Source of the DNA: Caldilinea sp. CFX5
GTDB taxonomy: Bacteria; Chloroflexota; Anaerolineae; Caldilineales; Caldilineaceae
Length of the DNA: 64,000 bases
Direction: 5' to 3'
Assembly (NCBI GenBank): GCA_021405325.1
Contig: QWII01000004.1
Span: forward strand, 62,001-126,000
Shown: positions 36,615 through 44,619 of the stretch, piece after piece
Numbering within the stretch: position 1 is the first letter of the stretch
Layout: each line of letters starts with the position of its first letter
The notes under the pieces: model-generated
The model's input: the letters and a program-made list of their open reading frames with translations, nothing else
Databases searched by the model: none
Told to the model about the DNA's origin: nothing
Position numbers and translations under genes: made by a program

Positions 36615-39600
36615 ACACGTTCTCCATGTTCAGGTGTGATAGGAATTGCATAAACCCAGGGTTGTAAACCTCTTGGTCTGTGTTTGAATTTAGGATACCT
36701 TGAATGACGATGATCTGTGCGGACTGGAAATCGTCAACAAGATTGAAATTACGGTCAAAATACCGCTTTGGGCGTTCAGCATGGCTCACCAGATTCAGAT
36801 AGATGAGTTTCGCATCGGCCGTTTCACCATGTACATGCTGAATAGCTGTCAATTTGCGCAGCGCAGAATCTTTGAAATCCGCCTCATTGAGTTTTGGACG
36901 CCAGGCTGGGTCATCGGCCGGTATAGCAAATGCCTCCAGTGTGTACTCACTATAGTTCTTACAGTCGATATACCAGGGGCGTCCTTGAATCTTTAGGTCA
37001 GCCAGTTCAAATAGTTGGTCACAGAGCGCTTCCAAAAGAATTTTCTGCTCTTCCAAGATTGCACGAATCGCTTCTTCACCGATGGCCCCAAGCAACACTG
37101 ATTGGTAACAGTAAGGGGTAAAAAAGTGACTGCTGGGATGTAAAAAACTCAATTCGTAACCATGCCGTTCAAAGTGTCTGCGTATAACAAGCAGATCGCT
37201 AATACGCGTGTACGCTGCATTCAGGTTCCATTTACGCACACCAGTTTGCCAATCTTCTGGGCGATAAAGATTGAGCGCTTGATCAACATAGAGTATACCC
37301 TGATTGTAATAGGGTGACTCAAACACAGAACGAAACTTGCGCAGCAGCGTACTTTGGAAGTCATGCCGTAGTACATCGCGACGTAGGTGTTGCCATGTTT
37401 CACGTACGTTGTTATCACCATAACCAGTGCGCAGGGCAACCAACCCAGCTAGCAATTCGCCGATCTGCTGCCGACTCTGTTCGTTACGAGTTGACAAGCG
37501 CTCGTCGCGTTTGAGGAGGCTGGTTTTGGTCGTGGTTTTGACCATATCGGCAATCTGCGCCAAAATTTCGCGGAAATGATTGGAGATGGTCGCTACCCGT
37601 TGTTTGCGTTGACCTTCAAACTGATCATGGGTGGCATAGATGGCAAACGCCTCATAGGCTTCACGGCACAGCCAGACTGTTTGATCAGGCATTGGCTGCC
37701 AGACACGTTCAATTCGCCCAATTGCCTGCGCATAAGTCGCAATTTGATTGAGCAAGTAATCCTCGGTAGTGGCATGACCGGTCCGGTAGTGATCATTCAA
37801 CTGCGAGGTGCGGATGTTACCAAGAAAACGGATAAATTGGCCTTCGCTAATCCGTTTGGCTTCAAAGAGCTTGGCAAAATACCAAATGTTGCGTTTGACA
37901 ATGGCCAATCGTTCATCGGCGGTGTGTTCTGGCTCAATGCGATCAAAATAAAAGTAGGGTGCTTCCAGTAGATGGATGTGCTTAAAGTCAGTCTCCGTGC
38001 CTGGTTGGCTTTCCGGTGAAGGCAGGTATTGCAAGTTAACGCCATTGCCAGCCGATGGGTATTGGGTGACAACGATAACCGGTTTATCTTGCCAAAACAG
38101 GCGATGATAATTCGCCATTACCGTTGCGCTACTCCGCAACGAGCGATCATACTGGGCATCGTAGAAGATGACCATAAACGTCACCCCCTGCAACGATAGC
38201 TCGCAGGCTGAAAAAATCGTGTTGTCTGTGGCGGACTTGATGGCAAAGAGCTTATCTTCAGGCTGTGTATAGCGCGCAAAGATATGTTTGATCTGTTTGA
38301 AGGTGCTGAAGAAGAGCAGATGGGTGTCGGTGGCAAGCTCTTCCGTCGATTTTGTGGTTGCTAAATGGCACAACAGGGCAAAGAAGCGTTCCACCCGTTG
38401 CCGACGATAGCCTTGTTGATCATTACCGCCAAACTCTTCATCGACGGCGACGGCCTCGATGAATTGGTGGAGACGCTGTTGATAAGTATCGTTGATATCC
38501 AATTCAGCAGCATAATTGACACTCATCTTGTTATTGCGCATCTGTTGTTTGGTTTGATTTAGCGTTTGGATCAACGTGCGATCCTCTTCATCCACCTCGA
38601 TCAACAGCGCTTCCCCCTGTTTAGCGATCCACTTCAAGTTGAACTGGCGCACAATGCGTGGAATATCCACCGTGGCTGAAAGCCCAAACACTAGGTTGTG
38701 GGTCGCCAATTCGGCAATGATCTTCTCTGGCGTAGTATAAAGTGTGTAGAGATGAAAATCAACCTCATCCCGATCTGTCTCCTGTTGTAGATCGACCAAT
38801 TCAAAGAGGGTGTAGCCGGTGTCCAATAGGTTGCCCAGCCGGGTCTCCTGGCGTTTGTGTTGCCGTGGTGCTTGACGGATACGGCGTAGTTCTTGCTCAA
38901 AAATCGTATTTTGAAAGCAGTGGCGCAGCACTTCTTCGTAAATCAAGGGCCGTGCAGTTTCGGTCTCTTTGAAAAGGGTGATGATCGCATTAACGGTATC
39001 GTGGATCGCGCCAAACAGCGCCAGTGCCGGTAGATTGGGCCGGCCTTCGCTATCAGTTGACGTGGGCAAGATTTCAAACGAACGGGCAGTCTCGCGCAAG
39101 TAGAGCGGTGCGCTGGTCATGGTGCGGGCCGTTTGAAAAATAGCGGCACTTCGTAGGTTGGGATGATCAGTCGTAAATTGGTTGATGTTGGGATAGTGAA
39201 TTGCATACTGACTTTGCAGCTTGTCAATCTTGTCGGTAATCGCCTCAATCCGCTGGCGGATCTCGTCGGAAACCGGGTATTCATCAAGTGGCAATTTGTG
39301 CCGCTTCATGGCACCATAAAACAGTTCGACGAAGTGAAAGGGATCGCTGATCTGCTCATCCTCGGTCAGCAGCACAAGCAGATCATGTTCCAGGAAATCA
39401 AATTCATCGAGAAAAATCACATAGTTGCCCTGGTCGCCCCGTAGCCGCGCCAAATTGAGGGTGCGCTTGCCATCAAAAAAGCCTTGATAGGCCTTTTGCA
39501 GTGTCAGCAGCAGAATTTTCGCCGTTGGATTGGTGCGAAATTCGATGTACGGGAAAAGGGTGCGTATGGCAGGCTGTGCTAACAATTTTTCGTGCAACTC

Positions 39601-40140
39601 TTGGCTACGGGCTGAACCATTGCCTAGTTTAGCGAGAAGCGTTTGAAAAAAGCGCACGACTTGGCTGGCTTTATCGCGCAATAATTGCTCAAGGTCGGCA
39701 TTTTGTACATCCATGCCTCCCAGACTTTCTAGTGACTGCACCGTCCGCCTTAGCTGGGGCAGATCAAGTTGACGCTGCTGTTCGTTACGCAGTAATTCAA
39801 GCGCTTGGCGCAGCAAACGACTATCCAGCAAATCGATGAACTGTGTTCGTACCTCGCCGTTCAACAAGGAGCGCACACTGTCCAGGTCGCTGGGTAGATG
39901 AATATAACTCCCCTTTGGCAACTGTTCGGCCATCTCTTGGACAAGTTGCACCCGGTTGGCACAGTAGATCAACTTGCGGTCATCGGCAGTCAACTTAGGC
40001 ACCAGTTTGCGAATGCTACTGGTCTTGCCATTGCCAGTGCCGCCTAGCACCTCTTTCAACCCACGCTGATACTTCGCCATACAACGTTGATAATAGTCGC
40101 AGTAACCAACTGTCGGTTTGGCACTGTTTTGTTCTGTCAT
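36607..40140 (-). CDS. SF2 helicase fused to PD-(D/E)xK nuclease
   Basis: The protein has 1177 aa from the ATG at 40140, 7 nt after the upstream stop, with GGGAGG inside the last codons of that gene. The frame extends upstream but would overlap. Helicase motifs: Walker A GGTGNGKTS (33-41), Walker B DEFD (245-248), motif III GLSAT (486-490), motif V TQYPSAGNGVNL (692-703) and motif VI QAIGRIER (805-812). A C-terminal nuclease core follows: GEEA (Glu1022/1023), Asp1048 in LADLK and IDCK (Asp1059, Lys1061), the usual E...D...DxK spacing. It probably unwinds and cuts foreign DNA together with the overlapping PIWI-like protein. The fusion of helicase and nuclease is unusual for pPIWI-RE-like loci. 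Confidence 0.85.
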   Translation of the reverse strand: MTEQNSAKPTVGYCDYYQRCMAKYQRGLKEVLGGTGNGKTSSIRKLVPKLTADDRKLIYCANRVQLVQEMAEQLPKGSYIHLPSDLDSVRSLLNGEVRTQFIDLLDSRLLRQALELLRNEQQRQLDLPQLRRTVQSLESLGGMDVQNADLEQLLRDKASQVVRFFQTLLAKLGNGSARSQELHEKLLAQPAIRTLFPYIEFRTNPTAKILLLTLQKAYQGFFDGKRTLNLARLRGDQGNYVIFLDEFDFLEHDLLVLLTEDEQISDPFHFVELFYGAMKRHKLPLDEYPVSDEIRQRIEAITDKIDKLQSQYAIHYPNINQFTTDHPNLRSAAIFQTARTMTSAPLYLRETARSFEILPTSTDSEGRPNLPALALFGAIHDTVNAIITLFKETETARPLIYEEVLRHCFQNTIFEQELRRIRQAPRQHKRQETRLGNLLDTGYTLFELVDLQQETDRDEVDFHLYTLYTTPEKIIAELATHNLVFGLSATVDIPRIVRQFNLKWIAKQGEALLIEVDEEDRTLIQTLNQTKQQMRNNKMSVNYAAELDINDTYQQRLHQFIEAVAVDEEFGGNDQQGYRRQRVERFFALLCHLATTKSTEELATDTHLLFFSTFKQIKHIFARYTQPEDKLFAIKSATDNTIFSACELSLQGVTFMVIFYDAQYDRSLRSSATVMANYHRLFWQDKPVIVVTQYPSAGNGVNLQYLPSPESQPGTETDFKHIHLLEAPYFYFDRIEPEHTADERLAIVKRNIWYFAKLFEAKRISEGQFIRFLGNIRTSQLNDHYRTGHATTEDYLLNQIATYAQAIGRIERVWQPMPDQTVWLCREAYEAFAIYATHDQFEGQRKQRVATISNHFREILAQIADMVKTTTKTSLLKRDERLSTRNEQSRQQIGELLAGLVALRTGYGDNNVRETWQHLRRDVLRHDFQSTLLRKFRSVFESPYYNQGILYVDQALNLYRPEDWQTGVRKWNLNAAYTRISDLLVIRRHFERHGYELSFLHPSSHFFTPYCYQSVLLGAIGEEAIRAILEEQKILLEALCDQLFELADLKIQGRPWYIDCKNYSEYTLEAFAIPADDPAWRPKLNEADFKDSALRKLTAIQHVHGETADAKLIYLNLVSHAERPKRYFDRNFNLVDDFQSAQIIVIQGILNSNTDQEVYNPGFMQFLSHLNMENVYA

Positions 40141-40147
40141 CGTTTTG

Positions 40148-40723
40148 TTATTCCTCCCAGGGCCAGACATAATAGGTGTAAAGCAACCCTTTATCAGTGA
40201 CTTCATAGCGGCGCTGGATCAATCTTTGGTCGTAAAGCCGTTTCAAACGATTGTTGGCTGCATTCAGGGCCAGTTCTAATTCAGCCGCCAATCGGGGGGC
40301 GGTGATTTCTCTGCTTACCATGATCATGGTAAGCACTTGTTGCAAGCTCTTTTCCAGATGCCCAACCAATTGCCAGCCGCCATCGCTTTGAATGGAAAAG
40401 AGGGCAAGGGTCAAGTTTTGGAGCGCAATAGCGGCATTCAGGTTGTCGGTCGCATCTTGTGAAAGCTGATTCAGGACAAGGCGGCGCTGCCCATAGTGAT
40501 CGTCCACAATTTCCTTCGCAAGTCGGATGATCGCTTCATCGACAAAGGAGACATCCATGGCATAGACCTCGGCAAAGTCTAAATACAAGGATTCCCCTTC
40601 CGGCAAGCTCAATAAATTTGTTTTGACCTGTTCATATACCCGTTCGCCTTTGGCACGGGTTAAGAGATAGCCTGATGGTAATCCCACGTCTTTGCCAAGT
40701 GCAAGCATAAATAGTCGTTGCAT
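40148..40723 (-). CDS. STAS-like (DUF4325-type) and winged-helix regulator
   Basis: The protein has 191 aa. Residues about 46-105 contain LYLDFAEVYAMDVSFVDEAI, which resembles the STAS-like DUF4325 domain. Residues about 123-186 look like a winged helix (REITAPRLAAELELALNAANNRLKRLYDQRLIQRR is the helix-turn-helix region, with a wing at TDKGLLYTYYV). The stop is 7 nt before the helicase start. It probably senses or relays the output of the upstream STAS/HATPase protein and controls the operon. Inverted TTCACT sites just before its start are candidate operators. Confidence 0.75.
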   Translation of the reverse strand: MQRLFMLALGKDVGLPSGYLLTRAKGERVYEQVKTNLLSLPEGESLYLDFAEVYAMDVSFVDEAIIRLAKEIVDDHYGQRRLVLNQLSQDATDNLNAAIALQNLTLALFSIQSDGGWQLVGHLEKSLQQVLTMIMVSREITAPRLAAELELALNAANNRLKRLYDQRLIQRRYEVTDKGLLYTYYVWPWEE

Positions 40724-40728
40724 AATGT

Positions 40729-40769
40729 TTTCACTTTTTCAATTTGCATATTCACTAAATTTAAGTGAA
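40729..40769 (-). promoter_or_regulatory. Candidate operator: TTCACT repeats in the 88-nt gap
   Basis: TTCACT (40751-40756), seven AT-rich bases and AGTGAA (40764-40769) form an inverted repeat; a direct TTTCACT copy is at 40729-40735. The gap separates the STAS/HATPase and STAS/winged-helix genes and directly precedes the latter's start, so an internal regulated promoter is plausible. Confidence 0.45.
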
Positions 40770-40811
40770 ACAATATCTGTAGTATATCAAGTGTGCGACA
40801 AAGGGTCAAAT

Positions 40812-41681
40812 TTAACGCGGCGGCAGATCTAATAAAATACCATTGAGCTTGACAACCACCTGTGTGCCAGGGATGAGCGCCAGGTCATTGTTCTCGCGGC
40901 GTTTATTGGGCGCATGACTCAAGATCGATGCATTCTCGGAGCGAAACCATAACGCCCCGCCATCCTCAGCAATGATTTGCTCAATGCTACGAAAGCCCAA
41001 ACCACCACGCCCTGAAGCACGAGATGATTTGCCGGCCAGTGCAGCTTGCAAATAATGAAGCGTGGTCGCTGCAAATGAACCGTGATGATCGATCAAGCTC
41101 TGGCGTACGCCCTTGCCCATGTCACAAATGGCAATCTGTACTTCGGACTTGCCTTGGGTTGGGCGTAGATAGCGTTGCACCATGACCATGCTATGATGGT
41201 CGCCACTATGTTCAAAGGCGTTCTGGCATAATTCGCTTAGGATGCGCAGAATTTTCTCCAAGTTTGCCACTTGCAAGGGCAAACAGATTTGGCGCACACG
41301 GTGGACGATATCAAAGATGTCAGCCTCTTGGCGGATAGCCGTTAGTTCTAACAGATGATCGCTGTGTTTCGTTGATACTTTATTGGATTGGTAAGATATT
41401 TCTGGTGGAAGTAACCACGGGCTAGCAGTAGTAAAAACATTAATACGTGTGAGGTATTGCAAAACATTACTATCCATACCTACAAGTTGAACTGGGCGTC
41501 CTTGTTGCATACTGATCAACCTAGCACACGTAACAAGACCGATCACATCGTATGGGCCAAGAAATTTTGTTTTGGATAGATCAAAGTAGTGAATAATTTG
41601 ATTGTTTGGCGAGGTGATTCGAGCATACAGTTGCTCCAATACAGCAATATCATTGTTGAGGCTGCCTACATTAAGTTTCAT
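40812..41681 (-). CDS. STAS-like domain and histidine-kinase-type ATPase
   Basis: The protein has 289 aa and is the first gene of the operon. Residues about 25-85 resemble a STAS fold (IIHYFDLSKTKFLGPYDVIG). Residues about 125-285 form a GHKL ATPase: N-box SELCQNAFEHSGD (Asn154), G1 box CDMGKGV (Asp187, Gly189, Gly191) and G2 box GRGGLGF (224-230). There is no HisKA dimerisation helix, so it is closer to anti-sigma/RsbW-type switch proteins than to sensor kinases. Paired with the STAS/winged-helix protein it could form a partner-switch that turns the downstream effectors on. Inference from domains and order. Confidence 0.8.
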   Translation of the reverse strand: MKLNVGSLNNDIAVLEQLYARITSPNNQIIHYFDLSKTKFLGPYDVIGLVTCARLISMQQGRPVQLVGMDSNVLQYLTRINVFTTASPWLLPPEISYQSNKVSTKHSDHLLELTAIRQEADIFDIVHRVRQICLPLQVANLEKILRILSELCQNAFEHSGDHHSMVMVQRYLRPTQGKSEVQIAICDMGKGVRQSLIDHHGSFAATTLHYLQAALAGKSSRASGRGGLGFRSIEQIIAEDGGALWFRSENASILSHAPNKRRENNDLALIPGTQVVVKLNGILLDLPPR

Positions 41682-41853
41682 GCCTGATTCTATCTTATAC
41701 TCTTTCCACTACTATTTAAAGCTAGCATCATATCTCAACGGTTTGCATAATCGCCCACGGTTCGCGCAATTAAGATTCGTTCTCTGGAAGAATTCGACAA
41801 AATCAAGGTGTTTTTCCTGTATTTCCAGAGAGCGCCGAACGGGGGGTGATTAC

Positions 41854-43464
41854 TTATGGTTGACCAGAACCACCCCGATACCGCCAGATCGACCCCGCCG
41901 GCTCCATCTGTTCCGCTGGCCAGTAGGAGAACTTTTCGCTGAAGAAGACGCTACGGTTTTCGGCGTTGCGTATAACAATCTCTTCCACCGAGCGACTTTC
42001 GCCCACCACCTCAGGGTAAAGCGTTGCGACCAGCCGTTGATACCACGGAAATTGATACAACGCATAGTTGATCAACACCACCTCCGGCGCCTCTTCCCGC
42101 AACACGCCGCTGCCCCATGCCGCGTACCAGAGCGCAAAGGTTTCAGCATCGGCGCTGCTGATGATGATGCTATTGGGTTCGACGACATCAAGAACGCCTG
42201 CAATAAATTGATCGACCTGGCGATCCTGCCGTAACGATTGGGTTGACCAGCGCCAACTGGTCAGGCCGACCAGACCCACCATGGTCACCACGGCCAGACC
42301 GAACGCCACCCGTTCCAGTGATAAGCTTGCCTGTTGTGGCCGCACCCGTTGCAGCCAGCGCAGCCCTTCTTCCTTCACCCAAGCTAACATCGCCGCATAG
42401 CCAACGCCCAACCAGAGCGCCGCCAGCCAGACCACCGGCAACAGGTAGATTTCACTGTCGCGCGTATAGTAGTTGATTGAGTAGACACTAACTGGGATGA
42501 GCCAGATCAGGCTAAAATTGCGCAACTCACCGTGAAGGCGATCCCAATGCGACAGGCCCAACAAGGCAATCGCCAGCCCAACCGGCGTATATTGAATTGT
42601 GATAGTACTGGCCCAGGCGGCAATCCGACTGAGGATCGTCGAGGAGGGAGCGCTGAAGAGATAGCCCCGATAGGCAGCGCCGCTTACCAGCCACCAGAAA
42701 CCGTCCCAATTATCCGGGTAGCCCCAGTTTATCGGCGACGGCGGCAGCATAGCCGCGGCCAGCGGAATGCGCAGATAGCAGAGCAAGCCGGCGCCAACAC
42801 CCACCGCCATGATAACGGCTACGTAGCCAAACGCCCGCCAGTTGCCCCCTTCCTGACGCCAGCGGTAGTAGAAAACGGCCGGCAAGAGCAGAAAAAAGGT
42901 CAAATGATGCGCCACGCCCAGAGCAATGACCAATGCCAGCCACCACCTTCGCCCCGGCTGGACAAAGAGCGCCCACCCCAGCAGTGCGATCAGCAAGCTG
43001 TGCAAGGCATAAACTTCGGTGATCACCGCCTGCCCCCATGCCAGCGGCGCCACGGCCCACGCCAGAGCGGCGAGCATCGCCCATAGCCAGGGAAGCTCCG
43101 TTTTTGTCAGCAGAGCCATGCTCACACGCGCCGTTACGCCAACACTGGCCGCCCCCAGCAGACAACTGAGCAGGTTGCCATACCAGGCAAAGTTATCCCC
43201 CTGCGCTACCCAGCTACAGAAGCGCAGCCAGCCTTGTAAGAGCATTATATAGAGCGGGTAACCGGGCGGATGGGGCACGCCATTGGTGAGGGCGACCGTT
43301 AACAACTCGGCGCCGTCAGCGCCAAAGTGCGACCAGGTCAACCCCGGCGGCGCACTGGCAAGGTAGAGGCAAAAGGCAAGCCCCGCAGCCAATAGCGGGC
43401 TGAAATCCGTCAACCGACGAAACTTTGTCGCTTGTGGTTTGGCGCTATACACTGAAAAGGCCAC
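41854..43464 (-). CDS. DUF2723 membrane glycosyltransferase (TMEM260-like)
   Basis: The protein has 536 aa with about ten membrane helices. Hallmarks of DUF2723 are GADGAELLTVALTNGVPHPP (with acidic residues in the first luminal loop), GYPLYIMLLQ and PLAWGQAVITEVYALHSLL. The family is related to the GT-C O-mannosyltransferases (PMT/ArnT fold), which move sugars from polyprenyl-phosphate to proteins or glycans outside the membrane. The start is the GTG at 43464. It is separated from the upstream SH3/DUF11 gene by a 27-bp palindrome, so it may be transcribed with reduced read-through. Confidence 0.85.
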   Translation of the reverse strand: MAFSVYSAKPQATKFRRLTDFSPLLAAGLAFCLYLASAPPGLTWSHFGADGAELLTVALTNGVPHPPGYPLYIMLLQGWLRFCSWVAQGDNFAWYGNLLSCLLGAASVGVTARVSMALLTKTELPWLWAMLAALAWAVAPLAWGQAVITEVYALHSLLIALLGWALFVQPGRRWWLALVIALGVAHHLTFFLLLPAVFYYRWRQEGGNWRAFGYVAVIMAVGVGAGLLCYLRIPLAAAMLPPSPINWGYPDNWDGFWWLVSGAAYRGYLFSAPSSTILSRIAAWASTITIQYTPVGLAIALLGLSHWDRLHGELRNFSLIWLIPVSVYSINYYTRDSEIYLLPVVWLAALWLGVGYAAMLAWVKEEGLRWLQRVRPQQASLSLERVAFGLAVVTMVGLVGLTSWRWSTQSLRQDRQVDQFIAGVLDVVEPNSIIISSADAETFALWYAAWGSGVLREEAPEVVLINYALYQFPWYQRLVATLYPEVVGESRSVEEIVIRNAENRSVFFSEKFSYWPAEQMEPAGSIWRYRGGSGQP

Positions 43465-43483
43465 TCTTCTTTACTCTGCAAAT

Positions 43484-43556
43484 AGCGGCGCGGATCCAGC
43501 TTCCGCGGATTGTGTCGGACAAAGCGACGATCCGCGGAAGCTGAATCCGCGCCGCT
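43484..43556. repeat. 27-bp palindrome with one mismatch
   Basis: The arm 43484-43510 (AGCGGCGCGGATCCAGCTTC...) pairs with 43530-43556, one mismatch, 19-nt loop. It separates two same-strand genes. Confidence 0.85.
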
Positions 43557-43568
43557 AGCCGTCCATTG

Positions 43569-44606
43569 TTACCGGAAGTCGGGCAGGTTGACCGGCGGCA
43601 TCCCAATCGTGATCCCGGCGGTGACCGGTTGGACGTTATCTGCCCCGGCGACGGCCAGATTATCCAACACCGTGCCATTGATCAGTTGCGCTGAAACGCT
43701 TACCTGGACACTGGCCGAGACCGACGCGCCGGCCTGTAACTCCGGCCAGCGGAAGATGACCACGGTGCGGCTGATCGGCGCTGTTTCGGTCAGGAATTCA
43801 CCGGCGCTTAATGGGTCGGCGCTGAGAAAGCCCAGTTCTGCCGGTAGCTCATTGCGCACCTCGACATTAGTTGCCGCGGCCGCGCCGGCATTGTTGATCT
43901 GATAGACCAGAGTGATTGTGCTGCCTTGCCACGCATACGGTGGATTCTGCTGCACTTGCAATTCTAGCAGACCGGCTGCGCTGGGTGTTGTCGTCGTCGG
44001 CACGGCGTTGGGATCGACGGTGGGCACGGGCGTCGGTGGTGGCGGTGTAGGGATGGCGCCGTCGATGGCAATCAGCACATTGGCCTGACCTAAATCAAAA
44101 TTGGGCGTAATAAACTGTGCCGCCATCCAGCCATCTTGGGTTGTGCCACTGATACAGCAAGCGCGCCACCAGTCGCCAAACTCGTTGCGGCTCAGGATCG
44201 TCACTGTCTCTCCCTGTGAAACGGTGCCGATGACTGGGTAGGTAGTGCCTGGCCCCTGGCGTACATTCAAACGCTGCACCTGCACCACACCGGTAAACCC
44301 AGGAACGGCGGTGGGCTGTGGTGCAGGCGTGTTGGTCGGTGGCGGCGGTTGATTGTTATCATCATCGTCGTCATCATTGTTATCCGGCACAGGCGTGGCT
44401 GTCGGCACAGGCTGCGTATCGGGGGTGGGCGTCGGCGGCGGCACCGTTTGGTGCAGCGGCGCGGCCAGACCAGTGGTAACATGACTGACCAGGAGGAAGG
44501 TCAGGGCAAGGCTAACGAGGCCGCTCCAATAGCGGCGCAGCAACCGTCCAGTATAGCGTCCAGTGTGTCGTCCAACGTGTATCGTAGAACCAAGCAGGTG
44601 CTTCAT
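43569..44606 (-). CDS. Secreted bacterial SH3 and DUF11 domain protein
   Basis: The protein has 345 aa from the ATG at 44606, preceded by GGAGA at 7 nt; the frame runs further upstream into the GT2 gene but without a ribosome site. A basic N-terminus and a membrane segment (LVSLALTFLLVSHVTTGLAA) suggest a signal peptide. Then come a Pro/Thr-rich linker with an Asp run (NNDDDDDDNNQ), a bacterial SH3 domain (VQRLNVRQGPGTTYPVIGTV, DGWMAAQFI) and a DUF11-like Ig domain (VYQINNAGAAAATNVEVRNE). SH3b domains bind peptidoglycan or peptides. It lies in an operon with a sugar transferase and a sortase-fold protein, which suggests an envelope role. Confidence 0.85.
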   Translation of the reverse strand: MKHLLGSTIHVGRHTGRYTGRLLRRYWSGLVSLALTFLLVSHVTTGLAAPLHQTVPPPTPTPDTQPVPTATPVPDNNDDDDDDNNQPPPPTNTPAPQPTAVPGFTGVVQVQRLNVRQGPGTTYPVIGTVSQGETVTILSRNEFGDWWRACCISGTTQDGWMAAQFITPNFDLGQANVLIAIDGAIPTPPPPTPVPTVDPNAVPTTTTPSAAGLLELQVQQNPPYAWQGSTITLVYQINNAGAAAATNVEVRNELPAELGFLSADPLSAGEFLTETAPISRTVVIFRWPELQAGASVSASVQVSVSAQLINGTVLDNLAVAGADNVQPVTAGITIGMPPVNLPDFR

Positions 44607-44619
44607 GGTCAATCTCCAA

